Assembly: GCA_018971835.1 (NCBI GenBank)
Contig: JAGWZW010000040.1
Span: 1 to 32,338, forward strand
DNA length: 32,338 bases
Reading direction: 5' to 3'
Source: Alphaproteobacteria bacterium
GTDB lineage: Bacteria; Pseudomonadota; Alphaproteobacteria; Micropepsales; Micropepsaceae
The translations under genes were made by a program, and so were the position numbers. The notes beneath the pieces were generated by a model. The model was not told where the DNA came from and did not search any database. It saw only the letters and a program-made list of their open reading frames with translations. Position 1 is the stretch's first letter; each line of letters opens with the position of its first letter. Of the stretch, positions 20,041 through 28,674 are shown piece by piece.

Positions 20041-20178
20041 GGGCGAACTCCGCCAGCGCGCCCCTGCGCCGTCAAGCCGGGCTTTGTCGCCAAGTGTGGC
20101 GCCAGATGAACAATTGGAAATGTCGGCCTGCCGGCCGTAGCCCGCGGTCGATCGCGTCAGCGTTTCGACGGCGAAGGC

Positions 20179-20253
20179 TGGTGGGCGGTGACGGTTTCGA
20201 ACCGCCGACCCTCTCGGTGTAAACGAGATGCTCTACCGCTGAGCTAACCGCCC
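20179..20253 (-). tRNA. tRNA-Val (anticodon TAC)
   Basis: A 75-nt cloverleaf with encoded CCA. The acceptor GGGCGGT pairs with the 3' ACCGCCC strand, the D-arm is GCTCAGCGGTAGAGC, and the anticodon stem TCTCG/CGAGA encloses TTTACAC, giving TAC. The T-loop is TTCGAAA and the discriminator A suits tRNA-Val. The trailer after CCA is almost identical to that of tRNA-Leu at 27992. Confidence 0.97.
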
Positions 20254-20267
20254 TGTCTCGCCACAGT

Positions 20268-20295
20268 CCTATAGCGCGGCTGCTGCGATTCACAA
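20268..20295 (-). promoter_or_regulatory. Promoter of tRNA-Val
   Basis: On the minus strand TTGTGA, 16 bp and TATAGG lie upstream of the tRNA, with a predicted start near 20262. It is divergent from, and only about 25 bp away from, the promoter of the membrane protein/XRE pair. Confidence 0.5.
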
Positions 20296-20319
20296 ATTGG
20301 CTGCCCGAGATAAAGGCAC

Positions 20320-20348
20320 TTGTCATGATGTAACCCACAGGTTACAGT
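20320..20348 (+). promoter_or_regulatory. Promoter of the membrane protein/XRE operon
   Basis: TTGTCA (20320-20325) and TACAGT (20343-20348) are separated by exactly 17 bp. They match five of six and four of six consensus bases. The predicted start near 20355 leaves a leader of about 28 nt with a GGGG ribosome site 7 nt before the ATG. A palindromic operator fills the spacer, which suggests repression. Confidence 0.5.
20329..20346. promoter_or_regulatory. Operator 1: perfect inverted repeat in the promoter spacer
   Basis: TGTAACC-CACA-GGTTACA has 7-bp perfect arms and a 4-bp centre, the size and symmetry expected for a dimeric XRE-type helix-turn-helix protein. It lies between the -35 and -10 boxes. 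Binding by the downstream XRE protein (autoregulation) is an inference. Confidence 0.6.
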
Positions 20349-20363
20349 CACCTATAGGTTACA
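20346..20363. promoter_or_regulatory. Operator 2: imperfect copy of operator 1
   Basis: AGTCACC-TATA-GGTTACA repeats operator 1 with an exact right arm and five of seven matches in the left arm. The two centres are 17 bp apart and the sites share one base. It covers the predicted transcription start, so two dimers could bind side by side and occlude RNA polymerase. Confidence 0.5.
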
Positions 20364-20382
20364 TAATCACCTCGGGGCACCC

Positions 20383-21111
20383 ATGATCGAACGCCATCCC
20401 AGCGACGAAGAAATTGTCGCCGCGATAGAAAAGCGTTCCCGCATCGAAACGCGCCTGATGTGGACCATCCTTGCGCTATTCGCGGTCATGATCGCCATTC
20501 TGTTTGGCGGCCGGACGCTACATCTGCCAATGGAGCTTACCGGCAGCATCGCCTTTGCGCTGCTACTGGTGTGGGTATACTTCATGTTCCGCACCGTCAG
20601 CCACCTCAGCGTACAGCCCCTACCGGCGCACGAGTTCGACGAGAACATCCTGCGCAAAACCATCGACATCCAGCACCGCCGCTGGCGCTGGGTATTAATC
20701 CTGCTTTTCTTTGCCCTTATCCAGTTCGCCGTACAATTGACAGAAAGCGTCCTGCGCAACATCGGGACCGCAGTTCCGATGAGCAGCGAGGAGCGGTTCG
20801 GATCGGTCTTTTTTGCAGGCATCTTCGCCTTCTTCGCGCTGCTTGTGATGCTGCAGGTCTGTTTCGGCCTCAATTTCTTCGTGCGCTCTTATCGCCATGC
20901 GGTGAATGACGAACTGTCCCGTGCGCAGCAGCACAGGGCCGCGATGTTCGGTTACATCCTGTCCGTCATCGCGCTGTGCGCCGTTCTGATCGCGCAGCTA
21001 TTTCACGCATCATGGGGCGCGCTGGCGTTGCCCGGCGCCATCGCCGCTGTCATTGTTTTGCCCGGCGCTTATTTTCTCATCCTGCAATGGCGCGCGGGGC
21101 GCGATGGCTGA
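20383..21111 (+). CDS. Six-helix membrane protein of unknown function, paired with an XRE regulator
   Basis: A 242-residue protein with about six hydrophobic helices, near residues 26-44, 52-71, 104-122, 143-166, 188-207 and 212-234. A charged 25-residue N-terminus (HPSDEEIVAAIEKRSRIETR) precedes the first helix, and a charged cytoplasmic segment (RSYRHAVNDELSRAQQHR) lies before helix five. I recognise no catalytic or transport motif. It is the first plus-strand gene in the window. It overlaps the XRE gene by 8 nt, so the two are translated together. Such small membrane protein/XRE pairs (for example with DUF2178-type proteins) are widespread and poorly understood. The preceding intergenic DNA is more AT-rich than its surroundings. 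Confidence 0.8.
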   Translation: MIERHPSDEEIVAAIEKRSRIETRLMWTILALFAVMIAILFGGRTLHLPMELTGSIAFALLLVWVYFMFRTVSHLSVQPLPAHEFDENILRKTIDIQHRRWRWVLILLFFALIQFAVQLTESVLRNIGTAVPMSSEERFGSVFFAGIFAFFALLVMLQVCFGLNFFVRSYRHAVNDELSRAQQHRAAMFGYILSVIALCAVLIAQLFHASWGALALPGAIAAVIVLPGAYFLILQWRAGRDG

Positions 21112-21346
21112 GCGCCGCCTTGCCAACCGCCTGAAGGAGGCCCGTGCGCGCCACGGCCTGACGCAGGGCGAGTTGGCTGCGCGCGTGGGCGTTTCGCGCA
21201 AGACCATCAACACCGTGGAGAACGGCGTGTTCGTACCGTCCACCACGCTCGCGCTGGCGCTGGCCGAGGCGCTGGAAGTGCGCGTGGAAGAGCTGTTCTA
21301 TCTGGAACCGAAAGGCAGACCGCTTACGGATTCAGCGCTTCCTTGA
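21104..21346 (+). CDS. Small XRE-family transcriptional regulator
   Basis: An 80-residue protein that is almost entirely one helix-turn-helix domain. It reads LKEARARHGLTQGELAARVGVSRKTINTVENG (about residues 9-40), with the recognition helix around VSRKTINTVE, and then PSTTLALALAEALEVRVEELFYLE. This type typically represses its own operon as a dimer. The ATG at 21104 overlaps the membrane-protein stop by 8 nt. Its 3' end overlaps the convergent HU gene by 23 bp. The doubly palindromic operator at 20329-20363 is the likely target. No effector-binding domain is present, so the signal might come from the partner membrane protein (inference). Confidence 0.88.
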   Translation: MAERRLANRLKEARARHGLTQGELAARVGVSRKTINTVENGVFVPSTTLALALAEALEVRVEELFYLEPKGRPLTDSALP

Positions 21347-21599
21347 GCTGCTTGCCCGGGCGGAAGCGCGGATGCTTGGAGGGTTTGATGGTGATCTCTT
21401 CACCCGTTTGCGGATTGCGGCCTTTGCCGCCGGCGCGCGTGGACACGGCGAAAACGCCGAAGCCCGTCAGGCGCACTTCCTCGCCGCTCTTCAGCGCCTC
21501 GGTGATGAGATCGAACACGCCGTCCACGGCTTTGGCCGCATCGTTCTTGGCCAGACCGGATTGCTCGGAAAGCCGGTGGGCTAGATCGTTCTTGTTCAC
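21324..21599 (-). CDS. hup: HU family DNA-binding protein
   Basis: A 91-residue nucleoid protein that binds and bends DNA as a dimer. It begins at a GTG (21599-21597) to read MNKNDLAHRLSEQSGLAK, the HU-type N-terminus. An AAGGAG ribosome site lies 8 nt upstream, which beats the longer in-frame start at 21632. The core GEEVRLTGFGVFAVSTRAGGKGRNPQTGEEITI carries the DNA-binding beta-arm with the GRNPQTG turn and its intercalating Pro. It follows lon on the same strand, as in many Proteobacteria. Its 3' end overlaps the convergent XRE gene by 23 bp. Confidence 0.95.
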   Translation of the reverse strand: MNKNDLAHRLSEQSGLAKNDAAKAVDGVFDLITEALKSGEEVRLTGFGVFAVSTRAGGKGRNPQTGEEITIKPSKHPRFRPGKQLKEALNP

Positions 21600-21702
21600 G
21601 GCTCGGGCTCCTTCTTGCGCGATTCGCCACAAAGTCTGGGGAGTCTAGGGCTTTGGCCGGGCGCCCCCAAGCCAAAAATCCCCCGAATCCTCCGATTTTT
21701 GC

Positions 21703-21741
21703 GTAAGAAACGGGCCCGAATCGGCAACGATCCGGGCCCGT
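21703..21741 (-). terminator. Rho-independent terminator of lon
   Basis: About 28 nt after the lon stop on the minus strand, ACGGGCCCG pairs perfectly with CGGGCCCGT around a 14-nt loop. TTTCTTA follows directly. It separates lon from the HU gene. Confidence 0.7.
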
Positions 21742-21768
21742 CGGCAGTCTCTTCCGGCCCCGGAGGGG

Positions 21769-24198
<2,430 letters not shown>

Positions 24199-24324
24199 CT
24201 TGTTCTCCTCGCCGGGTCTCCACGGAATCTGATGGGTGACCTGACATTATTGGGTGCCGAACCCCCGCTGGGCGAACGGAACCGGGTTATGGAGCCTCCC
24301 GGCTGGGCCGGCCCTCTCTCAGAG

Positions 24325-24355
24325 TAAAGTGGGCCTCCGGTAGGGCGGATTCAAG
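24325..24355 (-). promoter_or_regulatory. Candidate heat-shock-type promoter of lon
   Basis: On the minus strand CTTGAA, 16 bp and CCCACTTTA lie about 125 nt upstream of the lon ATG. The -35 matches the sigma-32 (RpoH) consensus CTTGAA and the -10 resembles CCCCATNT imperfectly. Lon is a known RpoH target in Proteobacteria, which supports but does not prove the call. Confidence 0.35.
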
Positions 24356-24412
24356 GCGGCAGATCAAGATACAGGGGGACAATGTCCCTGGCGCTGTTTC
24401 CCGCGAACTGGT

Positions 24413-25681
24413 TCAGCTCGCTGTGGATTCCCGGGCCTGGCCCTTGTCCGAGTAGGTGTAAAGCGGCCGCGCGCCGCCGTCGACCACCTCGGAGGTGATG
24501 ACCACTTCCTGCACGCCGTTCAGGGTCGGCAGCTCGAACATAGTCTCCAGAAGGATGCCTTCCATGATCGAACGCAGGCCGCGGGCGCCGGTTTTGCGCT
24601 GGATCGCCCGGCGGGAGATGGCATGCAGCGCTTCGTCCTGGAAGCGGAGCTTGACCCCTTCCATCTCGAACATACGCTGATATTGCTTCGCAAGTGCATT
24701 CTTCGGCCGCGTCAGGATTTCGATCAGGGCTTCCTCGGTGAGGTCGCCCAGCGTCGCCAGGACCGGCAGACGGCCGATGAACTCGGGGATCAGGCCGAAT
24801 TTGAGCAGATCCTCCGGTTCGATCTCGCGCAGGATTTCCCCGGTGTCGCGCTCGTCGGCAGCGCGTACGGCAGCGCCGAAGCCCATCGAGGTGCCCTGGG
24901 TCCGCGAAGAGATGATCTTCTCCAGCCCGGCGAAGGCACCGCCGCAGATGAAGAGAATGTTGGTGGTGTCCACCTGCAGGAATTCCTGCTGGGGATGCTT
25001 GCGCCCGCCCTGCGGCGGCACGGAGGCGACGGTGCCCTCCATGATCTTGAGCAAGGCCTGCTGCACGCCTTCACCCGAGACGTCCCGCGTGATCGAGGGG
25101 TTGTCGGACTTGCGGCTGATCTTGTCCACTTCGTCGATATAGACGATGCCACGCTGGGCCCGCTCGACATTGTAGTCCGCAGCCTGCAGCAGCTTGAGGA
25201 TGATGTTCTCGACGTCCTCGCCGACATAGCCCGCTTCGGTGAGGGTGGTGGCGTCGGCCATCGTGAAGGGCACATCGAGGATGCGCGCCAGCGTCTGGGC
25301 CAGCAGCGTCTTGCCGCAGCCGGTGGGCCCGATGAGCATGATGTTCGACTTGGCCAGCTCGACATCGCCGCTCTTGCCGCTGGCGTTGATGCGCTTGTAG
25401 TGGTTGTGCACCGCGACCGAGAGCACTTTCTTGGCATGGGCCTGGCCGACCACGTAGTCGTCCAGCACCTTGAAGATCTCGCCCGGAGTCGGCACGCCAT
25501 CACGCGACTTGAGGAACGAGGTCTTGTTCTCCTCGCGGATGATCTCCATGCACAGCTCGACGCATTCATCGCAGATGAACACGGTCGGGCCCGCAATCAG
25601 CTTGCGTACCTCGTGCTGGCTCTTGCCGCAGAACGAACAGTACAGCGTGTTCTTGGACTCGCCGCCGCTTGATTTACTCAT
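24413..25681 (-). CDS. clpX: ATP-dependent Clp protease ATP-binding subunit ClpX
   Basis: A 422-residue AAA+ unfoldase that feeds tagged proteins into ClpP. The N-terminal zinc-binding domain uses C15, C18, C37 and C40 ([16 protein letters not shown]). Walker A is [15 protein letters not shown], the pore loop GYVGED, Walker [10 protein letters not shown], and the RKH-type loop GGRKHPQQ. It also has the family's sensor and arginine-finger regions ([18 protein letters not shown]). Length and motifs are standard. It lies 192 nt downstream of clpP, a gap holding a strong hairpin, so it could have its own promoter as well as read-through from clpP. Confidence 0.97.
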   Translation of the reverse strand: MSKSSGGESKNTLYCSFCGKSQHEVRKLIAGPTVFICDECVELCMEIIREENKTSFLKSRDGVPTPGEIFKVLDDYVVGQAHAKKVLSVAVHNHYKRINASGKSGDVELAKSNIMLIGPTGCGKTLLAQTLARILDVPFTMADATTLTEAGYVGEDVENIILKLLQAADYNVERAQRGIVYIDEVDKISRKSDNPSITRDVSGEGVQQALLKIMEGTVASVPPQGGRKHPQQEFLQVDTTNILFICGGAFAGLEKIISSRTQGTSMGFGAAVRAADERDTGEILREIEPEDLLKFGLIPEFIGRLPVLATLGDLTEEALIEILTRPKNALAKQYQRMFEMEGVKLRFQDEALHAISRRAIQRKTGARGLRSIMEGILLETMFELPTLNGVQEVVITSEVVDGGARPLYTYSDKGQARESTAS

Positions 25682-25837
25682 GGGCTCTCCCGGGCCGCTT
25701 GCCCGCCCTTAACCAACCGATTTCTTCCACACCGGAACGCGATGCACAAACTGCGCCAAGCCGCTCCGGCTCCCCCCGACGGTCATTCGACCACGATAAA
25801 CGCGGGCGGATCAAGATTTGTTTAATTTGACCCGGCC

Positions 25838-25856
25838 GCGGACCCGGCCGGTCCGC
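25838..25856 (-). terminator. Hairpin between clpP and clpX
   Basis: GCGGACC and GGTCCGC form a perfect 7-bp stem with a 5-base loop about 17 nt after the clpP stop. No T-run follows on the minus strand (GGCCGGGTCAAATT instead), so it is more likely an mRNA 3'-end stabiliser or partial attenuator than a full terminator. Confidence 0.35.
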
Positions 25857-25873
25857 TGGAGCCTGCGTCACCG

Positions 25874-26497
25874 TCACGCGCCCGCTTCCGGCCGGCGCTC
25901 CAGCACCTGGTCGATCAGACCGAAGGTTTTGGCTTCCTCTGCCGTCATATAGGTATCCCGGTCTAGGGCTTTTTCCACGGCCTCCAGCGGCTGGCCAGTG
26001 TGCTGGGCGTAGATTTCGTTCAACCGGCGCTTCAGTTTGACAACTTCCTGTGCGTGGCGGGCGATGTCCGCCGCCTGGCCATAGAATGAAGCCGAGGGCT
26101 GGTGGACCATGATCCGCGCGTTGGGCAGACTGAACCGCATGCCCTTCTCGCCGGCACAGAGCAGCAGCGACGCCGCGCTCGCGGCCTGGCCGATGCACAG
26201 CGTCTGCACCGCCGGCCGGATATATTGCATGGTGTCGTAGATCGCCAGCCCCGAGGACACCACCCCGCCGGGCGAGTTGATGTACATATGGATTTCTTTC
26301 TTGGGGTTTTCCGCCTCCAGAAAGAGCAGCTGGGCGGTGATGAGGCTGGCGCCATAGTCCTCCACCCCGCCGGTGATGAAGATGATGCGCTCCTTGAGCA
26401 GCCGGGAATAGATATCGTAGGCGCGCTCGCCGCGGGAGGTCTGCTCGACCACCATCGGCACCAGCGTGTTCATGTAGACGTCGCGCGGGTCTTTCAT
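25874..26497 (-). CDS. clpP: ATP-dependent Clp protease proteolytic subunit ClpP
   Basis: A 207-residue serine peptidase that forms the tetradecameric chamber paired with ClpX. The catalytic triad is S107 (GQAASAAS), H132 (ARIMVHQP) and D181 (DRDTYM). The axial and handle regions ([29 protein letters not shown]) are present. Two positions look unusual. The Met that normally follows the catalytic Ser (AASMG) is Ala, and the usual SGGFQGQATDI after HQP reads [11 protein letters not shown]. The start [19 protein letters not shown] at 26497 gives a typical short propeptide; a second Met at residue 9 is possible. It sits between tig and clpX as expected for the housekeeping copy. Confidence 0.95.
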   Translation of the reverse strand: MKDPRDVYMNTLVPMVVEQTSRGERAYDIYSRLLKERIIFITGGVEDYGASLITAQLLFLEAENPKKEIHMYINSPGGVVSSGLAIYDTMQYIRPAVQTLCIGQAASAASLLLCAGEKGMRFSLPNARIMVHQPSASFYGQAADIARHAQEVVKLKRRLNEIYAQHTGQPLEAVEKALDRDTYMTAEEAKTFGLIDQVLERRPEAGA

Positions 26498-26555
26498 CTT
26501 TCCCGTTCCGTTTCTCGATTCGCAGGAATCGAGCCTAGTCGGCGGCCCTTACCTG

Positions 26556-27926
26556 TCAATTACCGCCCTCAGCCTTCAGCTTCTCCGCCGCCTCGTCCGG
26601 ATCGAGGAAGAGGATGTCGCGGGGCACCTCGCGCTCGCTGACCTCGGCCAGCTCGGCGATGAAGTCCACCACCTTCTCCTCGAAAATGGGGGCGCGGATC
26701 TCCGCCTGGGCCTGCGGGTTCTTGGCGTAGAACTCGAACACCTGCTGCTCCTGGCCGGGGAACTGGCGGGCGCGCGCGGCGATGGCGCGGTTCAGTTCGT
26801 CCTGCGTGATCTGGATGCCGTTCTGCTCGCCCAGGCGCGCCAGCACCAGGCCAAGGCGCACGCGACGCTCGGCGATATCGTGATATTCCTTCTTCAGATC
26901 CTCTTCGGACTTGCCTTCGTCCTCGGCGGACTTGCCTTCGCGCTTCAGCTCTTCCTCGACTTGGCGCCAGATGGAATCGAACTCGCCTTCCACCATCGTC
27001 GGCGGCAGCGGGAAAGTATGGGCTTCGTCCAGCGCATCGAGAATGCGGCGCTTCAGGTGCAGACGGCTGGCACGGTTGTAATCGTTCTTGAGCTGCTCAC
27101 GCACGCGCTCCTTGAGCGTGGCCAGCGAATCGAGGCCGACGCGCTTGGCCAGCTCGTCGTCGATCACCATCTCGTCGGGCTTCTTCACTTCCTTCACGGT
27201 GACAGCGAAGACGGCATCCTTGCCCGCCAGCTTCTCGGCGCCGTACTCCTCGGGGAAGGTGACCTTCACCTCGCGGGCGTCGCCGGCCTTGGCGCCGATC
27301 AGCTGATCCTCGAAGCCGGGGATGAGCTGGCCGGAGCCGAGCGTCAGATTGAAGCCTTCGGCCTTGCCGCCCTCGAACTCCTCGCCGTCGATCGAACCGA
27401 CGAAATCCATCACCACCTGATCGCCCTTCTCGGCGGCCTCGCCTTCGGCGCGCGGCGAATAGGTGCGGGTCTGTTCGGCCAGGTTCTTCACCGACTCGTC
27501 CACATCGGCGTCGGCCACTTCGCCGACCAGCTTCTCGACCTTGAGCTTGGCCGGATCGGCCAGCTCGAAATCGGGCATCAGATCCACCTTCACGGTGAAT
27601 TCGAGGTCGGCCTTGCCTTCTACCACCGGCTGCAGATCGCCCACCGGCTCGACGCGCGGCGGGAAGGCGGGCTTGAGGGAATTGTCGGCGACGGCCTTCT
27701 GGCTGCCCTCGTTGACCGCGGCTTCGACGATCTCGCCCATCATCGACTTGCCATAGGTCTTCTTCAGGAACGACACCGGCGCCTTGCCCGGGCGGAAGCC
27801 CTTCAGGTGGACGCGCGGCTGCATCTCCGTGAGGCGCCCGGTCAGGCGCTCGTCCAGGTCTTTGGCGCCGACCACGACCTTGTATTCGCGGCGCAGTTCT
27901 TCGGAGACGGTCTCGGTAATCTGCAT
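26556..27926 (-). CDS. tig: Trigger factor (ribosome-associated chaperone)
   Basis: A 456-residue chaperone and peptidyl-prolyl isomerase that binds ribosomal protein L23 at the exit tunnel and shields nascent chains. The N-terminal ribosome-binding signature is GFRPGKAPVSFLKKTYGKS (about residues 44-62). The FKBP-type domain spans about residues 160-245 (GDQVVMDFVGSIDGEEFEGGKAEGF, SGQLIPGFEDQLIGAKAGD). The C-terminal helical arm domain runs to the end, with a charged insert (KREGKSAEDEGKSEEDLKKEYHD). It starts 65 nt after tRNA-Leu on the same strand with no clear terminator between, so the two may share a transcript. Confidence 0.96.
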   Translation of the reverse strand: MQITETVSEELRREYKVVVGAKDLDERLTGRLTEMQPRVHLKGFRPGKAPVSFLKKTYGKSMMGEIVEAAVNEGSQKAVADNSLKPAFPPRVEPVGDLQPVVEGKADLEFTVKVDLMPDFELADPAKLKVEKLVGEVADADVDESVKNLAEQTRTYSPRAEGEAAEKGDQVVMDFVGSIDGEEFEGGKAEGFNLTLGSGQLIPGFEDQLIGAKAGDAREVKVTFPEEYGAEKLAGKDAVFAVTVKEVKKPDEMVIDDELAKRVGLDSLATLKERVREQLKNDYNRASRLHLKRRILDALDEAHTFPLPPTMVEGEFDSIWRQVEEELKREGKSAEDEGKSEEDLKKEYHDIAERRVRLGLVLARLGEQNGIQITQDELNRAIAARARQFPGQEQQVFEFYAKNPQAQAEIRAPIFEEKVVDFIAELAEVSEREVPRDILFLDPDEAAEKLKAEGGN

Positions 27927-27991
27927 GGGACGTTCCTAGTTCAAATCTCTTTCGTGTAGCCGGCGGCCTTTGTCGTTTCGCGGGCGAAGGC

Positions 27992-28076
27992 TGGTGCGGG
28001 CGGAGGGACTTGAACCCCCATGCCTTGCGGCGTTCGGACCTAAACCGAGTGCGTCTACCAGTTCCGCCACGCCCGC
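27992..28076 (-). tRNA. tRNA-Leu (anticodon TAG)
   Basis: An 85-nt class II cloverleaf with encoded CCA. The acceptor stem pairs GCGGGCG with CGCCCGC, the D-arm is GCGGAACTGGTAGACGC, the loop TTTAGGT gives anticodon TAG, and a long variable arm (GCC-GCAA-GGC) identifies tRNA-Leu. The top pair of the anticodon stem, positions 27 and 43, reads C and A and so is a mismatch. Everything else is regular. Confidence 0.96.
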
Positions 28077-28100
28077 GTCCGGGCCCCCCCCGACACCCTC

Positions 28101-28109
28101 TATATAATA
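28101..28109 (-). promoter_or_regulatory. Probable -10 region of the tRNA-Leu promoter
   Basis: TATTATATA on the minus strand lies about 25-33 nt upstream of the tRNA 5' end in an otherwise GC-rich stretch. No good -35 box is found at the normal distance, and an eight-base G run follows within the predicted leader. The call rests on the AT-rich box and its position only. Confidence 0.35.
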
Positions 28110-28170
28110 GGTGGAGGCCGGAAGGGCGCCCCTATAACAGGGCTTCCCGCCGGGTGCTAGGGCATTTGTC

Positions 28171-28674
28171 TCAGGGAAAGGCCCGGGCGAACCAGGCCAC
28201 GTCCCAGAAGCGGCCGAACTTGCGGCCGACCTCGTCATAGCTGCCGACCAGCCCGAACCCCATTTTCTCATGCAGGGCGACCGAGGCATCGTTGGGCACG
28301 GTGATCCCGGCATAGAGCCGGTGCAGGTCTTCGCCGGCCAGCGCCGCGAACAGGGCTTCGTAGAGCCGCCGTCCGAGGCCGCGCCCCCTCTCGCCCGGGG
28401 CAAGATAGATACTCGTCTCGGCCGAGGTCTCGTAGGCCGCCTTCTCCTTGAACTTGCCGGTGCAAGCCCAGCCGATCGGCGCCCCGCCCTTCACCGCCAC
28501 GAAGCACTGGTAGCGGCCGGTGGGGGCAAAGCTCTCCAGCCATTCCCGGCGCTGGGCCAGGGTGCGCGGCTCAAGGTCGAAGGTGACCGGGGTGTGGACG
28601 ACATAATAATTGTAGATGGCCAGCAGCGCCGGCAGGTCGCCCGGTTCGATGCGGCGGATAGTGACCTCACTCAT
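28171..28674 (-). CDS. GNAT family N-acetyltransferase, phosphinothricin-acetyltransferase-like
   Basis: A 167-residue acetyltransferase that transfers acetyl from acetyl-CoA to an amine. The start MSEVTIRRIEPGDLPALLAIYNYYVVHTPVTFD and the FDLEPRTLAQRREWL stretch match the PAT/YncA-like subgroup, whose natural substrates include methionine sulfone or sulfoximine and related amino acids. The acetyl-CoA pyrophosphate loop is seen in ERGRGLGRRLYEAL near residue 92-106. Motif B NDASVALHEKMGF follows. The ATG at 28674 overlaps the nnrD stop as ATGA, so an upstream start at 28776 is rejected. The substrate cannot be fixed from sequence. Confidence 0.85.
   Translation of the reverse strand: MSEVTIRRIEPGDLPALLAIYNYYVVHTPVTFDLEPRTLAQRREWLESFAPTGRYQCFVAVKGGAPIGWACTGKFKEKAAYETSAETSIYLAPGERGRGLGRRLYEALFAALAGEDLHRLYAGITVPNDASVALHEKMGFGLVGSYDEVGRKFGRFWDVAWFARAFP

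Noticed and set aside
21674..21700. AAAAATC/GATTTTT inverted repeat with a 13-base loop between hup and lon
   Set aside because: The stem is only 7 bp and mostly A-T. The GC-rich terminator next to it explains lon termination better.
28084..28091. Run of eight C residues upstream of tRNA-Leu
   Set aside because: A homopolymer in GC-rich intergenic DNA; it could be a sequencing-length artefact and has no evident function.
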